Source: Lachnospiraceae bacterium
GTDB taxonomy: Bacteria; Bacillota; Clostridia; Lachnospirales; Lachnospiraceae
DNA: 52,191 bases
Assembly (NCBI GenBank): GCA_900766925.1
Contig: CAAFXG010000416.1
Span: 1 to 52,191 of the forward strand
Direction of reading: 5' to 3'
The notes beneath the pieces are model-generated. The model did no database searches. It saw only the letters and a list, made by a program, of their open reading frames with translations, and had not been told where the DNA came from. The first letter of the stretch is position 1. The number at the start of each line of letters is the position of its first letter. This document shows positions 45,652-52,191 of the stretch, piece after piece. Made by a program: the position numbers and the translations under genes.

Positions 45652-47136
45652 ATGAAATATCAAAATCCCGTAATCAGAGGTTTTTACCCTGACCCAAGTG
45701 TTTGCTACGCAAATGGTAAATTCTACCTTGTGACAAGCTCATTTCAGTATTTTCCGGGAGTTCCTCTGTTCGAAAGCGAGGACCTTGTAAATTGGAACCA
45801 GATTGGTCATGTTCTCACTCGGAAAACTCAGGTTATGCTTGATAAGGTCAGAAGCTCCGGTGGTGTGTTTGCTCCTACAATAAGATACAACAACGGACGT
45901 TTTTACATGGTCACAAATAACAACTCCACAAATAAGAATTTCTATGTATATACCGATGACATATATGGCGAGTGGTCCGACCCTATCGAAGTAGACCAGA
46001 ACGGTATTGACCCTTCACTTTATTTTGAAGACGGAAGAGTTTACTTTGTAAGCAACGGACACGATGACGATGGTGTAAATGGAGTTGTTCAATGTGAAAT
46101 AAATATTGAAACCGGTGAAAAAATCAGTAAATCAAAATGTATTTGGCAGGGCTCCGGCGGACGCTATCTTGAAAGTCCTCACGTATATAAAATAGGTGAA
46201 TACTATTATGCAATGGTAGCTGAGGGTGGCACAGAATATGGTCATATGATTACATACGCACGTTCCAAATCAATATGGGGACCATATGAGGATTATCCAA
46301 ATAATCCTGTATTGACAAACAGAAATAAAGCCCCTTATTTGATACAGGCAATCGGTCATGGTGACCTGATTCAAAACGAGTCCGGAGACTGGTATATGCT
46401 AAGCCTTGGTTTCCGTCAGATAGACACATGGATGCCATTTCATCACCTTGGCAGGGAGGTTTACTTGACACCTGCACAATTTGATGAAGATGGCTGGTTT
46501 ACAGTAGGAAAAGATGGCACAACAGACGAGGAATATGAGATTCCGGGTAATTTTACCCAGATGAGAAAAAACTTATTTACCTTTGATAACACAAATTGGG
46601 ATATAGATTGGTGCTATATGAGATACATGCACCCTGAAAACTATATTTTAAGTGACGAAAAGGTTGTACTGACAGGAACAGATATAACCCTTGACGATGT
46701 GGACTCACCAACCTTCATAGGACTCAGACAGATAGATTTCGATATGGAATGCACAAGCGATGTAACACTTTCTGCCGCTTCCTCAGGTGAAGCAGGCATT
46801 ACACTTTACATGTGTGAAAACGAGCATTATGAAGTTGCCATACAGAAGCGCAATGACGATTTCTATGGAATTCTGCGACTTAATATCGGTGGCATAAAGC
46901 ACATCGAAAACGATATAAAGCTTACTTCAGACTCTGCAACCCTTACTGTACGTTCTGACAGCTTAAACTACAAATTTTATATAAGCGAAAATGGTGTCGA
47001 AACATACCTGGGCACCGGCAAGACAAAATACCTCTCAAGCGAGGTTTCAGAGGGATTTACAGGAACAATCACAGCCCTTTACGCTGTGGGTGACTGTGAA
47101 GCCGCCTTCACCGGCTTCGCCTGTCGCTATAACTAA
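45652..47136 (+). CDS. GH43 beta-xylosidase / alpha-L-arabinofuranosidase
   Basis: A 494-residue cytoplasmic GH43 enzyme. The five-bladed propeller carries the general base D14 (FYPDPSV), D120 (GIDPSL) and the acid E174 (YLESPHVYK). Residues about 325-494 form the C-terminal beta-sandwich of XynB-like enzymes. It removes beta-xylose or alpha-arabinofuranose; arabinosylated xyloglucan or xylan fragments would both fit, and sequence alone does not decide. The ATG at 45652 follows AGGAGG. It is divergent from the GH5 gene and is followed after 36 bases by a long hairpin repeat. Confidence 0.93.
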   Translation: MKYQNPVIRGFYPDPSVCYANGKFYLVTSSFQYFPGVPLFESEDLVNWNQIGHVLTRKTQVMLDKVRSSGGVFAPTIRYNNGRFYMVTNNNSTNKNFYVYTDDIYGEWSDPIEVDQNGIDPSLYFEDGRVYFVSNGHDDDGVNGVVQCEINIETGEKISKSKCIWQGSGGRYLESPHVYKIGEYYYAMVAEGGTEYGHMITYARSKSIWGPYEDYPNNPVLTNRNKAPYLIQAIGHGDLIQNESGDWYMLSLGFRQIDTWMPFHHLGREVYLTPAQFDEDGWFTVGKDGTTDEEYEIPGNFTQMRKNLFTFDNTNWDIDWCYMRYMHPENYILSDEKVVLTGTDITLDDVDSPTFIGLRQIDFDMECTSDVTLSAASSGEAGITLYMCENEHYEVAIQKRNDDFYGILRLNIGGIKHIENDIKLTSDSATLTVRSDSLNYKFYISENGVETYLGTGKTKYLSSEVSEGFTGTITALYAVGDCEAAFTGFACRYN

Positions 47137-47172
47137 AGTACAACATTTTATACCTAATCTTTAGTTGGTCAG

Positions 47173-47404
47173 GGAGGAGCTGTCGCATTATCGATAAACA
47201 GGGAGTAGGCCGTTATAAGCCATATGCGTGTACTGTTTTCATTCCGTTATGCATGACATTGCGAAGAGCCTTTTAAATCAAAATCATGTTCAGCAAAGGC
47301 TTCCATGATTTTTAAGTCTCTTCTCCATAGCATAACTAAATCATTCAAACAGTACACACATATTGCTTATAACGGCCTACCCCCTGTTTATCGATAATAC
47401 AACG
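47173..47404 (+). repeat. Long hairpin repeat element (MITE- or RNA-like)
   Basis: Arms 47187-47238 and 47347-47398 are complementary at 49 of 52 positions. Partial pairing continues inwards to an apical stem AAAATCATG/CATGATTTT (47280-47288 with 47304-47312) around a 15-base loop. The whole segment can fold as one hairpin of about 230 bases. A half copy in opposite orientation lies at 1-128. No ORF is plausible inside. It is the 3' flank of the GH43 gene; the left end GGAGGAGCTGTCGCAT resembles hairpin arms elsewhere in the window. Confidence 0.85.
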
Positions 47405-47620
47405 AGTTTTCACTTTTATCACAGTTAGAACATAATTTTTTAACAATTAAACTATATACTTACAGACATAGATGAAACAAATCCGGTTTTGATTTTCTAC
47501 ATAAGAGAAGCTGTGATATGTGTGTAACGTGCATATGTATTACAGTTTCGACTAAATATTACATTTGCATAGTAAGTTTTTTACTATGTAAATTTAATAT
47601 ATATAACCTCCCCCTCTTTT
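47405..47620. other. AT-rich spacer without a recognisable gene
   Basis: The rest of the 556-base gap between GH43 and the amino-acid ATPase gene is AT-rich and shows no coding region with a ribosome binding site. One imperfect hairpin is present (ATTTGCATAGTA at 47563-47574 with TACTATGTAAAT at 47582-47593). Nothing else was seen. Confidence 0.6.
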
Positions 47621-47669
47621 TAATAAAACAAGAGCTGTTGTACCAGAATCAAACTAATACAACAGCTCT
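47621..47669 (-). terminator. Intrinsic terminator of the amino-acid ABC operon
   Basis: AGAGCTGTTGTA (47631-47642) pairs perfectly over 12 bases with TACAACAGCTCT (47658-47669). On the minus strand TGTTTTATTA follows. It lies 24 bases after the ATPase stop. Confidence 0.85.
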
Positions 47670-47692
47670 TTGTTTATTGTCTAAGGTTTTTA

Positions 47693-48451
47693 TTAATCGT
47701 GTTTCATTTTACCAAGGAATTCCTGTATACGCGGATTATCTGAGTTAAACACCTCATCAGGTGTTCCCTCTACCGCAACAACTCCCTTATCCATAAATAT
47801 TACTCTGTCTGATATGTTCTTAGCAAAGGACATCTCATGAGTTACAATAACCATAGTCATCTTCTGCTGTGCAAGCGACCTGATAACCTTTAATACCTCT
47901 CCTGTAAGCTCCGGGTCAAGTGCAGAAGTAGGCTCATCAAAGAAAAGCACCTTTGGCTTAAGTGCAAGAGCCCTGGCAATGGCAACTCTCTGCTGCTGTC
48001 CACCGGAAAGCTGTCCCGGATAGTATTCAGCCTTATCCTCAAGACCCATTTTACGAAGAAGCTCCATTGCCTCTGAAACGGCCTCTGACTTCGGTTTCTT
48101 CTGTACATTGACAGGTGCATCAATAATATTCTTCAATACTGTATAATGAGGAAATAGGTTAAAGTTCTGAAACACCAAACCGTAATTTTTCTTAAGTTCT
48201 CTCAATACAGAAGATTTGGCATAAACAGAGTGTCCGTCTTCCATTGTTACGGCATACTCGCCCATGTAAGAAAGGTCGCCCTCATCCATAACCTCAAGCA
48301 TAGTTGCAAGTCTGAGAAGTGTCGATTTACCGGAGCCCGAAGGTCCGATAATTGATAAAACCTCCCCCTCTTCAACCTTAAGCGAAATACCCTTAAGAAC
48401 CTCAAGGTCACCAAATGATTTCTTTACATTGTTCATTTCAATATATGTCAT
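47693..48451 (-). CDS. Polar amino-acid ABC transporter ATPase
   Basis: A 252-residue ATPase of the GlnQ/HisP type. Walker A is GPSGSGKST, the signature LSGGQQQRVAIARAL, and Walker B VLFFDEPTSALDPE. The ATG at 48451 has the site AGGAGGAACC; an apparent N-terminal extension to 48496 (MMKSIES..) is translated from the duplicated spacer and is rejected. It is the last gene of hypothetical-SBP-permease-ATPase. The imported amino acid cannot be fixed from sequence; glutamine, arginine or cystine systems look alike. Confidence 0.95.
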   Translation of the reverse strand: MTYIEMNNVKKSFGDLEVLKGISLKVEEGEVLSIIGPSGSGKSTLLRLATMLEVMDEGDLSYMGEYAVTMEDGHSVYAKSSVLRELKKNYGLVFQNFNLFPHYTVLKNIIDAPVNVQKKPKSEAVSEAMELLRKMGLEDKAEYYPGQLSGGQQQRVAIARALALKPKVLFFDEPTSALDPELTGEVLKVIRSLAQQKMTMVIVTHEMSFAKNISDRVIFMDKGVVAVEGTPDEVFNSDNPRIQEFLGKMKHD

Positions 48452-48463
48452 AATGGTTCCTCC

Positions 48464-48555
48464 TATAATATGTATTGACTCGATTGATTTCATCAATCGG
48501 GTCCTATCGTCGGAACCATCCAGAATTATGAACTTCGTTCATAATGGTTCCTCCT
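48464..48555 (-). repeat. Duplicated 92-bp intercistronic segment, copy A
   Basis: Identical to copy B (49214-49305) at 89 of 92 positions. In gene direction it starts with AGGAGG overlapping the permease stop TAGGAGG, then an ATG inside the hairpin ATTATGAAC-GAA-GTTCATAAT, then a second hairpin CGATTGAT-GAA-ATCAATCG, and ends at the ribosome binding site of the ATPase gene, which is again AGGAGGAACCATT. Confidence 0.95.
48504..48542 (-). CDS. Possible 12-codon mini-ORF in spacer copy A
   Basis: An ATG seven bases after AGGAGG opens a 12-residue frame starting MNEVHNSGW and closing at TAG 48504-48506. The start codon is part of a hairpin stem. It matches the first codons of the longer frame in copy B, where CAG stands in place of this TAG. 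It may be a coupling or leader peptide, or translational noise. Confidence 0.3.
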   Translation of the reverse strand: MNEVHNSGWFRR

Positions 48556-49198
48556 AGTAATAGTCGAGTTTCTTTTCAAGTCGACGCATTACAAACTCAA
48601 CAACGAGGTTAAATATATAATAGAAAATACCGGCAACTACAATCGGTGTAAAATTAGTATTACGAGACGCTATCTGCTTAGCTATTGTAAACATTTCCAT
48701 ATATGACAACGAGAAAGCAAGTGAAGTATCCTTAACCAGGGTTATTATCTCATTAGTCATCGCAGGTAAAATTATTTTTATAACCTGTGGAAGTGTAATT
48801 CTAAAAAATGTCTGAATCTTTGTATAGCCAAGTATATATGCAGCTTCTCTCTGACCACTTGGTACAGCCGAAATTCCCGAACGATAAATCTCGGCAAAGT
48901 ATGCTGCATAATTAATTGAAAATCCAACTATTATTGCAGGGAATCTCCATCCCGCAATTGACCAATCAAACAAGAAATACGGAAAGAAATATACAACTAA
49001 AAGCTGTAGCATAAGTGGAGTACCCCTTAGTACGGAAATAATCATTCCGATGATGCCACTAACTATTTTATTTTTTGACATACGTCCAAACGCTACAACC
49101 AAGCCAAGTGGTAAAGAAAACACGAGAGTCAGCACAAAAATACTGATTGTCTTAAGCATTCCACCAGCTAACTGTTCAAGCATAACACTAAACGTCAT
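48554..49198 (-). CDS. Polar amino-acid ABC transporter permease
   Basis: A 214-residue membrane permease of the HisM/GlnP type with about five helices. The EAA loop lies in GQREAAYILGYTKIQTFFRITLP. The ATG at 49198 has AAGGAG seven bases upstream and gives the usual N-terminus MTFSVMLEQL; the upstream extension to 49246 arises from the duplicated spacer. Its stop overlaps the AGGAGG that opens spacer copy A. Only one permease gene is present, so it probably works as a homodimer. Confidence 0.93.
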   Translation of the reverse strand: MTFSVMLEQLAGGMLKTISIFVLTLVFSLPLGLVVAFGRMSKNKIVSGIIGMIISVLRGTPLMLQLLVVYFFPYFLFDWSIAGWRFPAIIVGFSINYAAYFAEIYRSGISAVPSGQREAAYILGYTKIQTFFRITLPQVIKIILPAMTNEIITLVKDTSLAFSLSYMEMFTIAKQIASRNTNFTPIVVAGIFYYIFNLVVEFVMRRLEKKLDYY

Positions 49199-49199
49199 T

Positions 49200-49292
49200 T
49201 CATTTACTCCTTGTATAATATGTAATGACTCGATTGATTTCATCAATCGGGTCCTGTCGTCGGAACAATCCAGAATTATGAACTTCGTTCAT
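49200..49292 (-). CDS. Possible 30-codon small ORF in spacer copy B
   Basis: An ATG seven bases after AGGAGG (the AGGAGG overlaps the stop of the SBP gene) opens a 30-residue frame that starts MNEVHNSGL and ends at TGA 49200-49202, one base before the permease ATG. The layout TAGGAGG-ATG...TGAnATG would pass ribosomes from the SBP gene to the permease gene. No similarity to a known peptide is recognised. It may be real or a by-product of the spacer. Confidence 0.4.
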   Translation of the reverse strand: MNEVHNSGLFRRQDPIDEINRVITYYTRSK

Positions 49293-49305
49293 AATGGTTC
49301 CTCCT
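49214..49305 (-). repeat. Duplicated 92-bp intercistronic segment, copy B
   Basis: Second copy of the spacer seen at 48464-48555, here between SBP and permease genes, with three base differences. Both hairpins are fully conserved. One of the differences turns the mini-ORF stop TAG into CAG. Confidence 0.95.
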
Positions 49306-50089
49306 ACTCAAGACAGGTCATATCAGAAAGACCATATTTCTCGGCAAGCTTGTCAAATGTACCATTCTCTTTAAGCTTCTTTAAATCAGCATTTACCGTA
49401 TCGCAAAGCTCTGTGTTACCAAGCTTAAATCCAATACCATACTGTTCAGCATTAAGGTGCTCATCTAAGATAATAAAACCGCCATTACGGTTGTTTATTT
49501 GATACTGAGCAACACCTATATCCATTGCTATAGCATCTACCGAGCCTGCCTCAAGCTCAACAAAGGCTGTATTGTAATCGCCGAACTCCTGAAGCTTTGA
49601 AAATGTATCTGCAAGCTCCTTCTGAGCCTCCTCATCCTCCAACACATCAAGAGCAGCCGATGCTGCCTGAACACCAACAACCTTGCCCGCTAAATCATCT
49701 AATGTCTTAATTCCCGACTTCTCACTCACAACAACAACCTGGCTGTTATCAACATATGGAACAGACCATGTATAATCGTCCTCACGACCATTGATGGTAA
49801 ATCCGTTCCAGATACAGTCAATAGAGCCTGAATTAAGCTCATTGTCTTTGCTATCCCAAGCGATTGGTTGCTTAACTAAGGTCCAGCCCTCAAGGTTACA
49901 TACCTCCTGTGCAAGTTCAAGGTCAAAGCCTGTATAACCACCATTCTCATCCATATAGCCATATGGTGGATACTCAGCATCAAATCCAACTGTAAATGTC
50001 TTTTCCTTCTTGCTTCCGCATCCTGTAAGTACCGTTGCCATAAGACCTGCTGCAACTAATCCACACAATAAATTCTTCTTTAACTTCAT
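49304..50089 (-). CDS. Polar amino-acid ABC transporter binding lipoprotein
   Basis: A 261-residue extracellular SBP_bac_3 protein. The signal peptide ends in the lipobox VLTGC. The mature part starts with FTVGFDAEYPPYGYMDENGGYTGFDLELA, the standard amino-acid binding segment, and later AAVDAI-like SVDAIAMDIGVAQY. The ATG at 50089 follows GGGAGA and lies 16 bases after the preceding small gene. It works with the permease and ATPase downstream. Confidence 0.93.
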   Translation of the reverse strand: MKLKKNLLCGLVAAGLMATVLTGCGSKKEKTFTVGFDAEYPPYGYMDENGGYTGFDLELAQEVCNLEGWTLVKQPIAWDSKDNELNSGSIDCIWNGFTINGREDDYTWSVPYVDNSQVVVVSEKSGIKTLDDLAGKVVGVQAASAALDVLEDEEAQKELADTFSKLQEFGDYNTAFVELEAGSVDAIAMDIGVAQYQINNRNGGFIILDEHLNAEQYGIGFKLGNTELCDTVNADLKKLKENGTFDKLAEKYGLSDMTCLE

Positions 50090-50105
50090 CCCGGTTTCTC
50101 CCTTA

Positions 50106-50546
50106 TTAAAAATTTATATTGATAAAACTGCTCTTTTCCTCTTCTTCACGCTCTCTGAGCTTTGTTTCCTCGAGATGGGTAATTGCAGTTTCAATCTGCT
50201 CAATCATCGACTCAGTAATACCTGTTTTCTCACCATAATTAAGATATTGTAAAATTGTAATCATTTCAGATTCGCTATCTGTATAAAAGCCCGTCCCATC
50301 CTGATGCATATCACCTGTATTCTTAACAAGCTCCAGCATCTTATTAGGCAGGGTTCTATAATCCCATTTGCCGGCATTGTCAGTCTGTCCAAGCTTTCCG
50401 CCGGTTCCGGTATAAAAATCCTCCCCAAGCTTGGGACCTCCTGTTCCAAATGAGCTACCATAACCATTCATATCAAGCAGGGTTGGTCCATCAGTTTCAT
50501 ATCTTTCACTGCCCAAAAGTCCTAATTCTTTGTTATCACCTAACAC
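50106..50546 (-). CDS. Unrecognised protein leading the amino-acid ABC operon
   Basis: A roughly 146-residue protein that I do not recognise. It has no signal peptide or membrane helix. The N-terminal half is glycine-rich with DFYTGTGGKLGQ-like loops and is probably flexible. The middle holds KMLELVKNTGD and a helix around MITILQYLNYGEK, and the C-terminus is a charged helix rich in glutamate (LREREEEEK). Two GTG starts are possible, 50555 and 50546; the latter stands eight bases after AGGGGG and is preferred. The gene ends 16 bases before the binding protein gene, so it is probably co-transcribed. Confidence 0.6.
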   Translation of the reverse strand: MLGDNKELGLLGSERYETDGPTLLDMNGYGSSFGTGGPKLGEDFYTGTGGKLGQTDNAGKWDYRTLPNKMLELVKNTGDMHQDGTGFYTDSESEMITILQYLNYGEKTGITESMIEQIETAITHLEETKLREREEEEKSSFININF

Positions 50547-50637
50547 TATACTCACCCCCTACACAAACACTTTTTTCATAATAACATACTTTTACCGATA
50601 ATTCAGCTTATTTTTTATTTTTTTGAGTTAATAAGGG

Positions 50638-50678
50638 AAGGGATATCACAGCAGCCCATGTCCGGTGCGACATCCCTT
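50638..50678 (-). terminator. Hairpin downstream of the diguanylate cyclase gene
   Basis: AAGGGATATCACA (50638-50650) pairs with TGCGACATCCCTT (50666-50678) with two wobble pairs. There is no U-tract on the minus strand, so termination is uncertain. The arm resembles that of the hairpin at 21104-21149. Confidence 0.45.
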
Positions 50679-50699
50679 TCATATTATCATTTCTTTTAA

Positions 50700-52191
50700 T
50701 TATTTATAGAATGTATATGTATTTCCCGTTGACTTTTTACTTACATATGTGCCGGAATCAGCATTACGATACAGAGTCTCAAAATCAACGCCGTCTCCTT
50801 CGAGCTTAATTGCTGCACCAAGACTTACAGTTATCTTATAATCACCTAATTCTTCGATTGAAATATTGTCAAGTCTGTCAAAGAAGCTGTTAATTAGTGT
50901 AATTACTGAGTCACTGTCTACAATATCCTTTGCAAAAACCGCAAATTCGTCTCCACCCAGTCTCATTACTATATCAGTATCCCTGAATGATTCCTTTAAA
51001 CATTTTGCAACCTCAATAAGAACCTTATCACCAATTCCATGTCCAAAATTATCATTGATTAATTTGAATTTGTCTACATCTAAAAGTAAAAACGTTCCCC
51101 TTTGTTCAGCCGCAACCAGTTCCTTAATCTTTCTTTCGCCCGAGCCACGGTTACGAACCCCTGTCATCAGATCAGTTTCTGACAGATACAATAATTTATT
51201 TGCTCTCCTCTTTTCGGCATCTATATTTTCAACAACCCACAAAACCTGACTCAGTCGGTTATTATCATCATAATCTACTGCTATAAATCTGGCACGACAC
51301 CATCCTGAAGCAGTACCAAGGAACTCTAATGTTATGGTATTGGTTCCCTGCATACGTTCATCAAGAGTATCAAAGTCAATAAACGCCATCATAGCATCCA
51401 GATACTGTTCATCGGTAAGCTTACTCATTGTATCTTTAAGTATATTTTTGACATCGTTGCTTCGTCCATCAACAATGGCATCTATATGTGAAGAGCTGTT
51501 AAGTGCTTCCAGAGTACCCTTTTTTAGGTCCAAAACATGCATGGACAGATAAATGCTCGCTGCAGAAGACAGCAGTCTCTTTTGTGCCTTCTCACTTAAT
51601 ACAACATCAGTATTGTCAATTGTTGACATAATCGCAGTCAGCTTACCTTCTATATTGGTAACAGAAATATTTGTTGTATATGTTCTGAAATATCCGCTGC
51701 TACCCTTGAGTGCTGACCTGAAATTAATCGAATAATTGACACCTTCCACCATCTTACGAATGTGCTCTATACTTAAAAAATCCGCAACTCTTTCGTAATC
51801 ATCCTCATGGACATTCTTTCTCTGACCTTCAAGCCATTCGGACCAGTCACCTACATCCCTCTGTTTCACACTGTCGTCCTCAAAATAGATATATTCTGAC
51901 TCACCGGTTTCTAAATCTATTCTACGTATAGCTTTATATGTTCCAAAAGCTGTTGTAGTCAGAATCTGCTCGTAGTTTTTAACTACTCTGTCTGTTTCCT
52001 TTACTAATTCATTGTGCTTCCTTCTGGAATCCATACTCATATGGACTAAAAAGAAAATCAGAAGAGCACATATCAATATTGTTACATAATATGTACCCTG
52101 AATATTCTTTTTGATTGCAGACTTAAATGCTTTCGGTGGTACAAACTGAATAACCTGCCATCCCGTTTTTTCATTAATACTGACACATGCC
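50700..52191 (-). CDS. Membrane diguanylate cyclase (partial, 5' end outside window)
   Basis: The frame stays open to the window edge, so the N-terminus is missing. Visible in order are the end of an extracellular sensor domain (INEKTGWQVIQFVPP), a membrane helix (YYVTILICALLIFFLVHM), a region with PAS-like features, and a C-terminal GGDEF domain with the intact signature RLGGDEFAVF. The inhibitory I-site RDTD stands five residues before GGDEF. It should make c-di-GMP from GTP in response to an outside signal, opposed by the EAL proteins elsewhere in the window. A TTG at 52076 is only an apparent start. Confidence 0.92.
   Translation of the reverse strand, partial: ACVSINEKTGWQVIQFVPPKAFKSAIKKNIQGTYYVTILICALLIFFLVHMSMDSRRKHNELVKETDRVVKNYEQILTTTAFGTYKAIRRIDLETGESEYIYFEDDSVKQRDVGDWSEWLEGQRKNVHEDDYERVADFLSIEHIRKMVEGVNYSINFRSALKGSSGYFRTYTTNISVTNIEGKLTAIMSTIDNTDVVLSEKAQKRLLSSAASIYLSMHVLDLKKGTLEALNSSSHIDAIVDGRSNDVKNILKDTMSKLTDEQYLDAMMAFIDFDTLDERMQGTNTITLEFLGTASGWCRARFIAVDYDDNNRLSQVLWVVENIDAEKRRANKLLYLSETDLMTGVRNRGSGERKIKELVAAEQRGTFLLLDVDKFKLINDNFGHGIGDKVLIEVAKCLKESFRDTDIVMRLGGDEFAVFAKDIVDSDSVITLINSFFDRLDNISIEELGDYKITVSLGAAIKLEGDGVDFETLYRNADSGTYVSKKSTGNTYTFYK

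Noticed and set aside
48452..48496. N-terminal extension MMKSIES.. of the ATPase
   Set aside because: It is translated from the duplicated spacer; the real start at 48451 has AGGAGG and gives the family N-terminus.
49199..49246. N-terminal extension MMKSIES.. of the permease
   Set aside because: Same cause as for the ATPase; AAGGAG and the family N-terminus support the ATG at 49198.

Overview
The window looks like the chromosome of a low-G+C, strictly Gram-positive gut-type Clostridia member, most probably Lachnospiraceae (Coprococcus/Roseburia/Butyrivibrio-like). This is inferred from roughly 40% G+C, strong AGGAGG ribosome binding sites, Yes/Lpl-type sugar ABC transporters with YesM/YesN-type two-component genes, DUF1846, COG2426 and DUF4867 proteins. 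No phage, IS element, CRISPR array, tRNA or rRNA was seen. Genus cannot be fixed from the sequence alone.

Layout. (1) 1-6095: a beta-glucoside/PTS operon on the minus strand (6-phospho-beta-glucosidase, HPr, Cof-type HAD phosphatase, enzyme I, and a second Cof phosphatase broken by an internal deletion). It diverges from a TreR/GntR-type regulator across four palindromic operators. (2) 6118-21767: housekeeping and signalling genes, all minus strand: birA, a sodium:solute symporter, cobI/cbiL, two tandem EAL proteins with degenerate GGDEF domains, a COG2426 membrane protein, DUF1846, a HAD phosphatase, a CobW GTPase, a tRNA-dihydrouridine synthase, an unclassified clan GH-A-like hydrolase, an ABC-F ATPase behind a palindromic operator pair, and a small alarmone synthetase. 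(3) 21917-47136: a large plant-glycan locus whose enzyme set fits xyloglucan. It has GH31 alpha-xylosidase, GH42 beta-galactosidase, GH29 alpha-fucosidase, a lipoprotein GH5 endoglucanase, GH43, an acetyl-esterase-like hydrolase, an oligosaccharide ABC importer, a YesM/YesN two-component system, a YesL homologue, a surface-anchored repeat protein, and a xylose branch (FucI-like isomerase, DUF4867 cupin, xylulokinase). (4) 47137-52191: a long hairpin repeat, then a polar amino-acid ABC importer operon headed by an unrecognised protein, and a membrane diguanylate cyclase cut by the window end.

How the parts may work together (inference): the surface GH5 lipoprotein and the repeat protein share a beta-sandwich module and probably hold and cut xyloglucan at the cell surface. 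The SBP/permease pair imports oligosaccharides. Cytoplasmic GH31, GH42, GH29, GH43 and the esterase strip the side chains. Xylose leaves through a non-XylA isomerase and XylB. The histidine kinase and the AraC-type response regulator, encoded about 7 kb apart, probably sense the glycan.

The most unusual structures are non-coding or at gene borders: a roughly 230-bp hairpin repeat present downstream of two operons; a perfectly placed palindrome at which two convergent genes end, giving both proteins the same C-terminal tail; and a 92-bp intercistronic segment duplicated in the amino-acid ABC operon that carries a start codon inside a hairpin and a mini-ORF.
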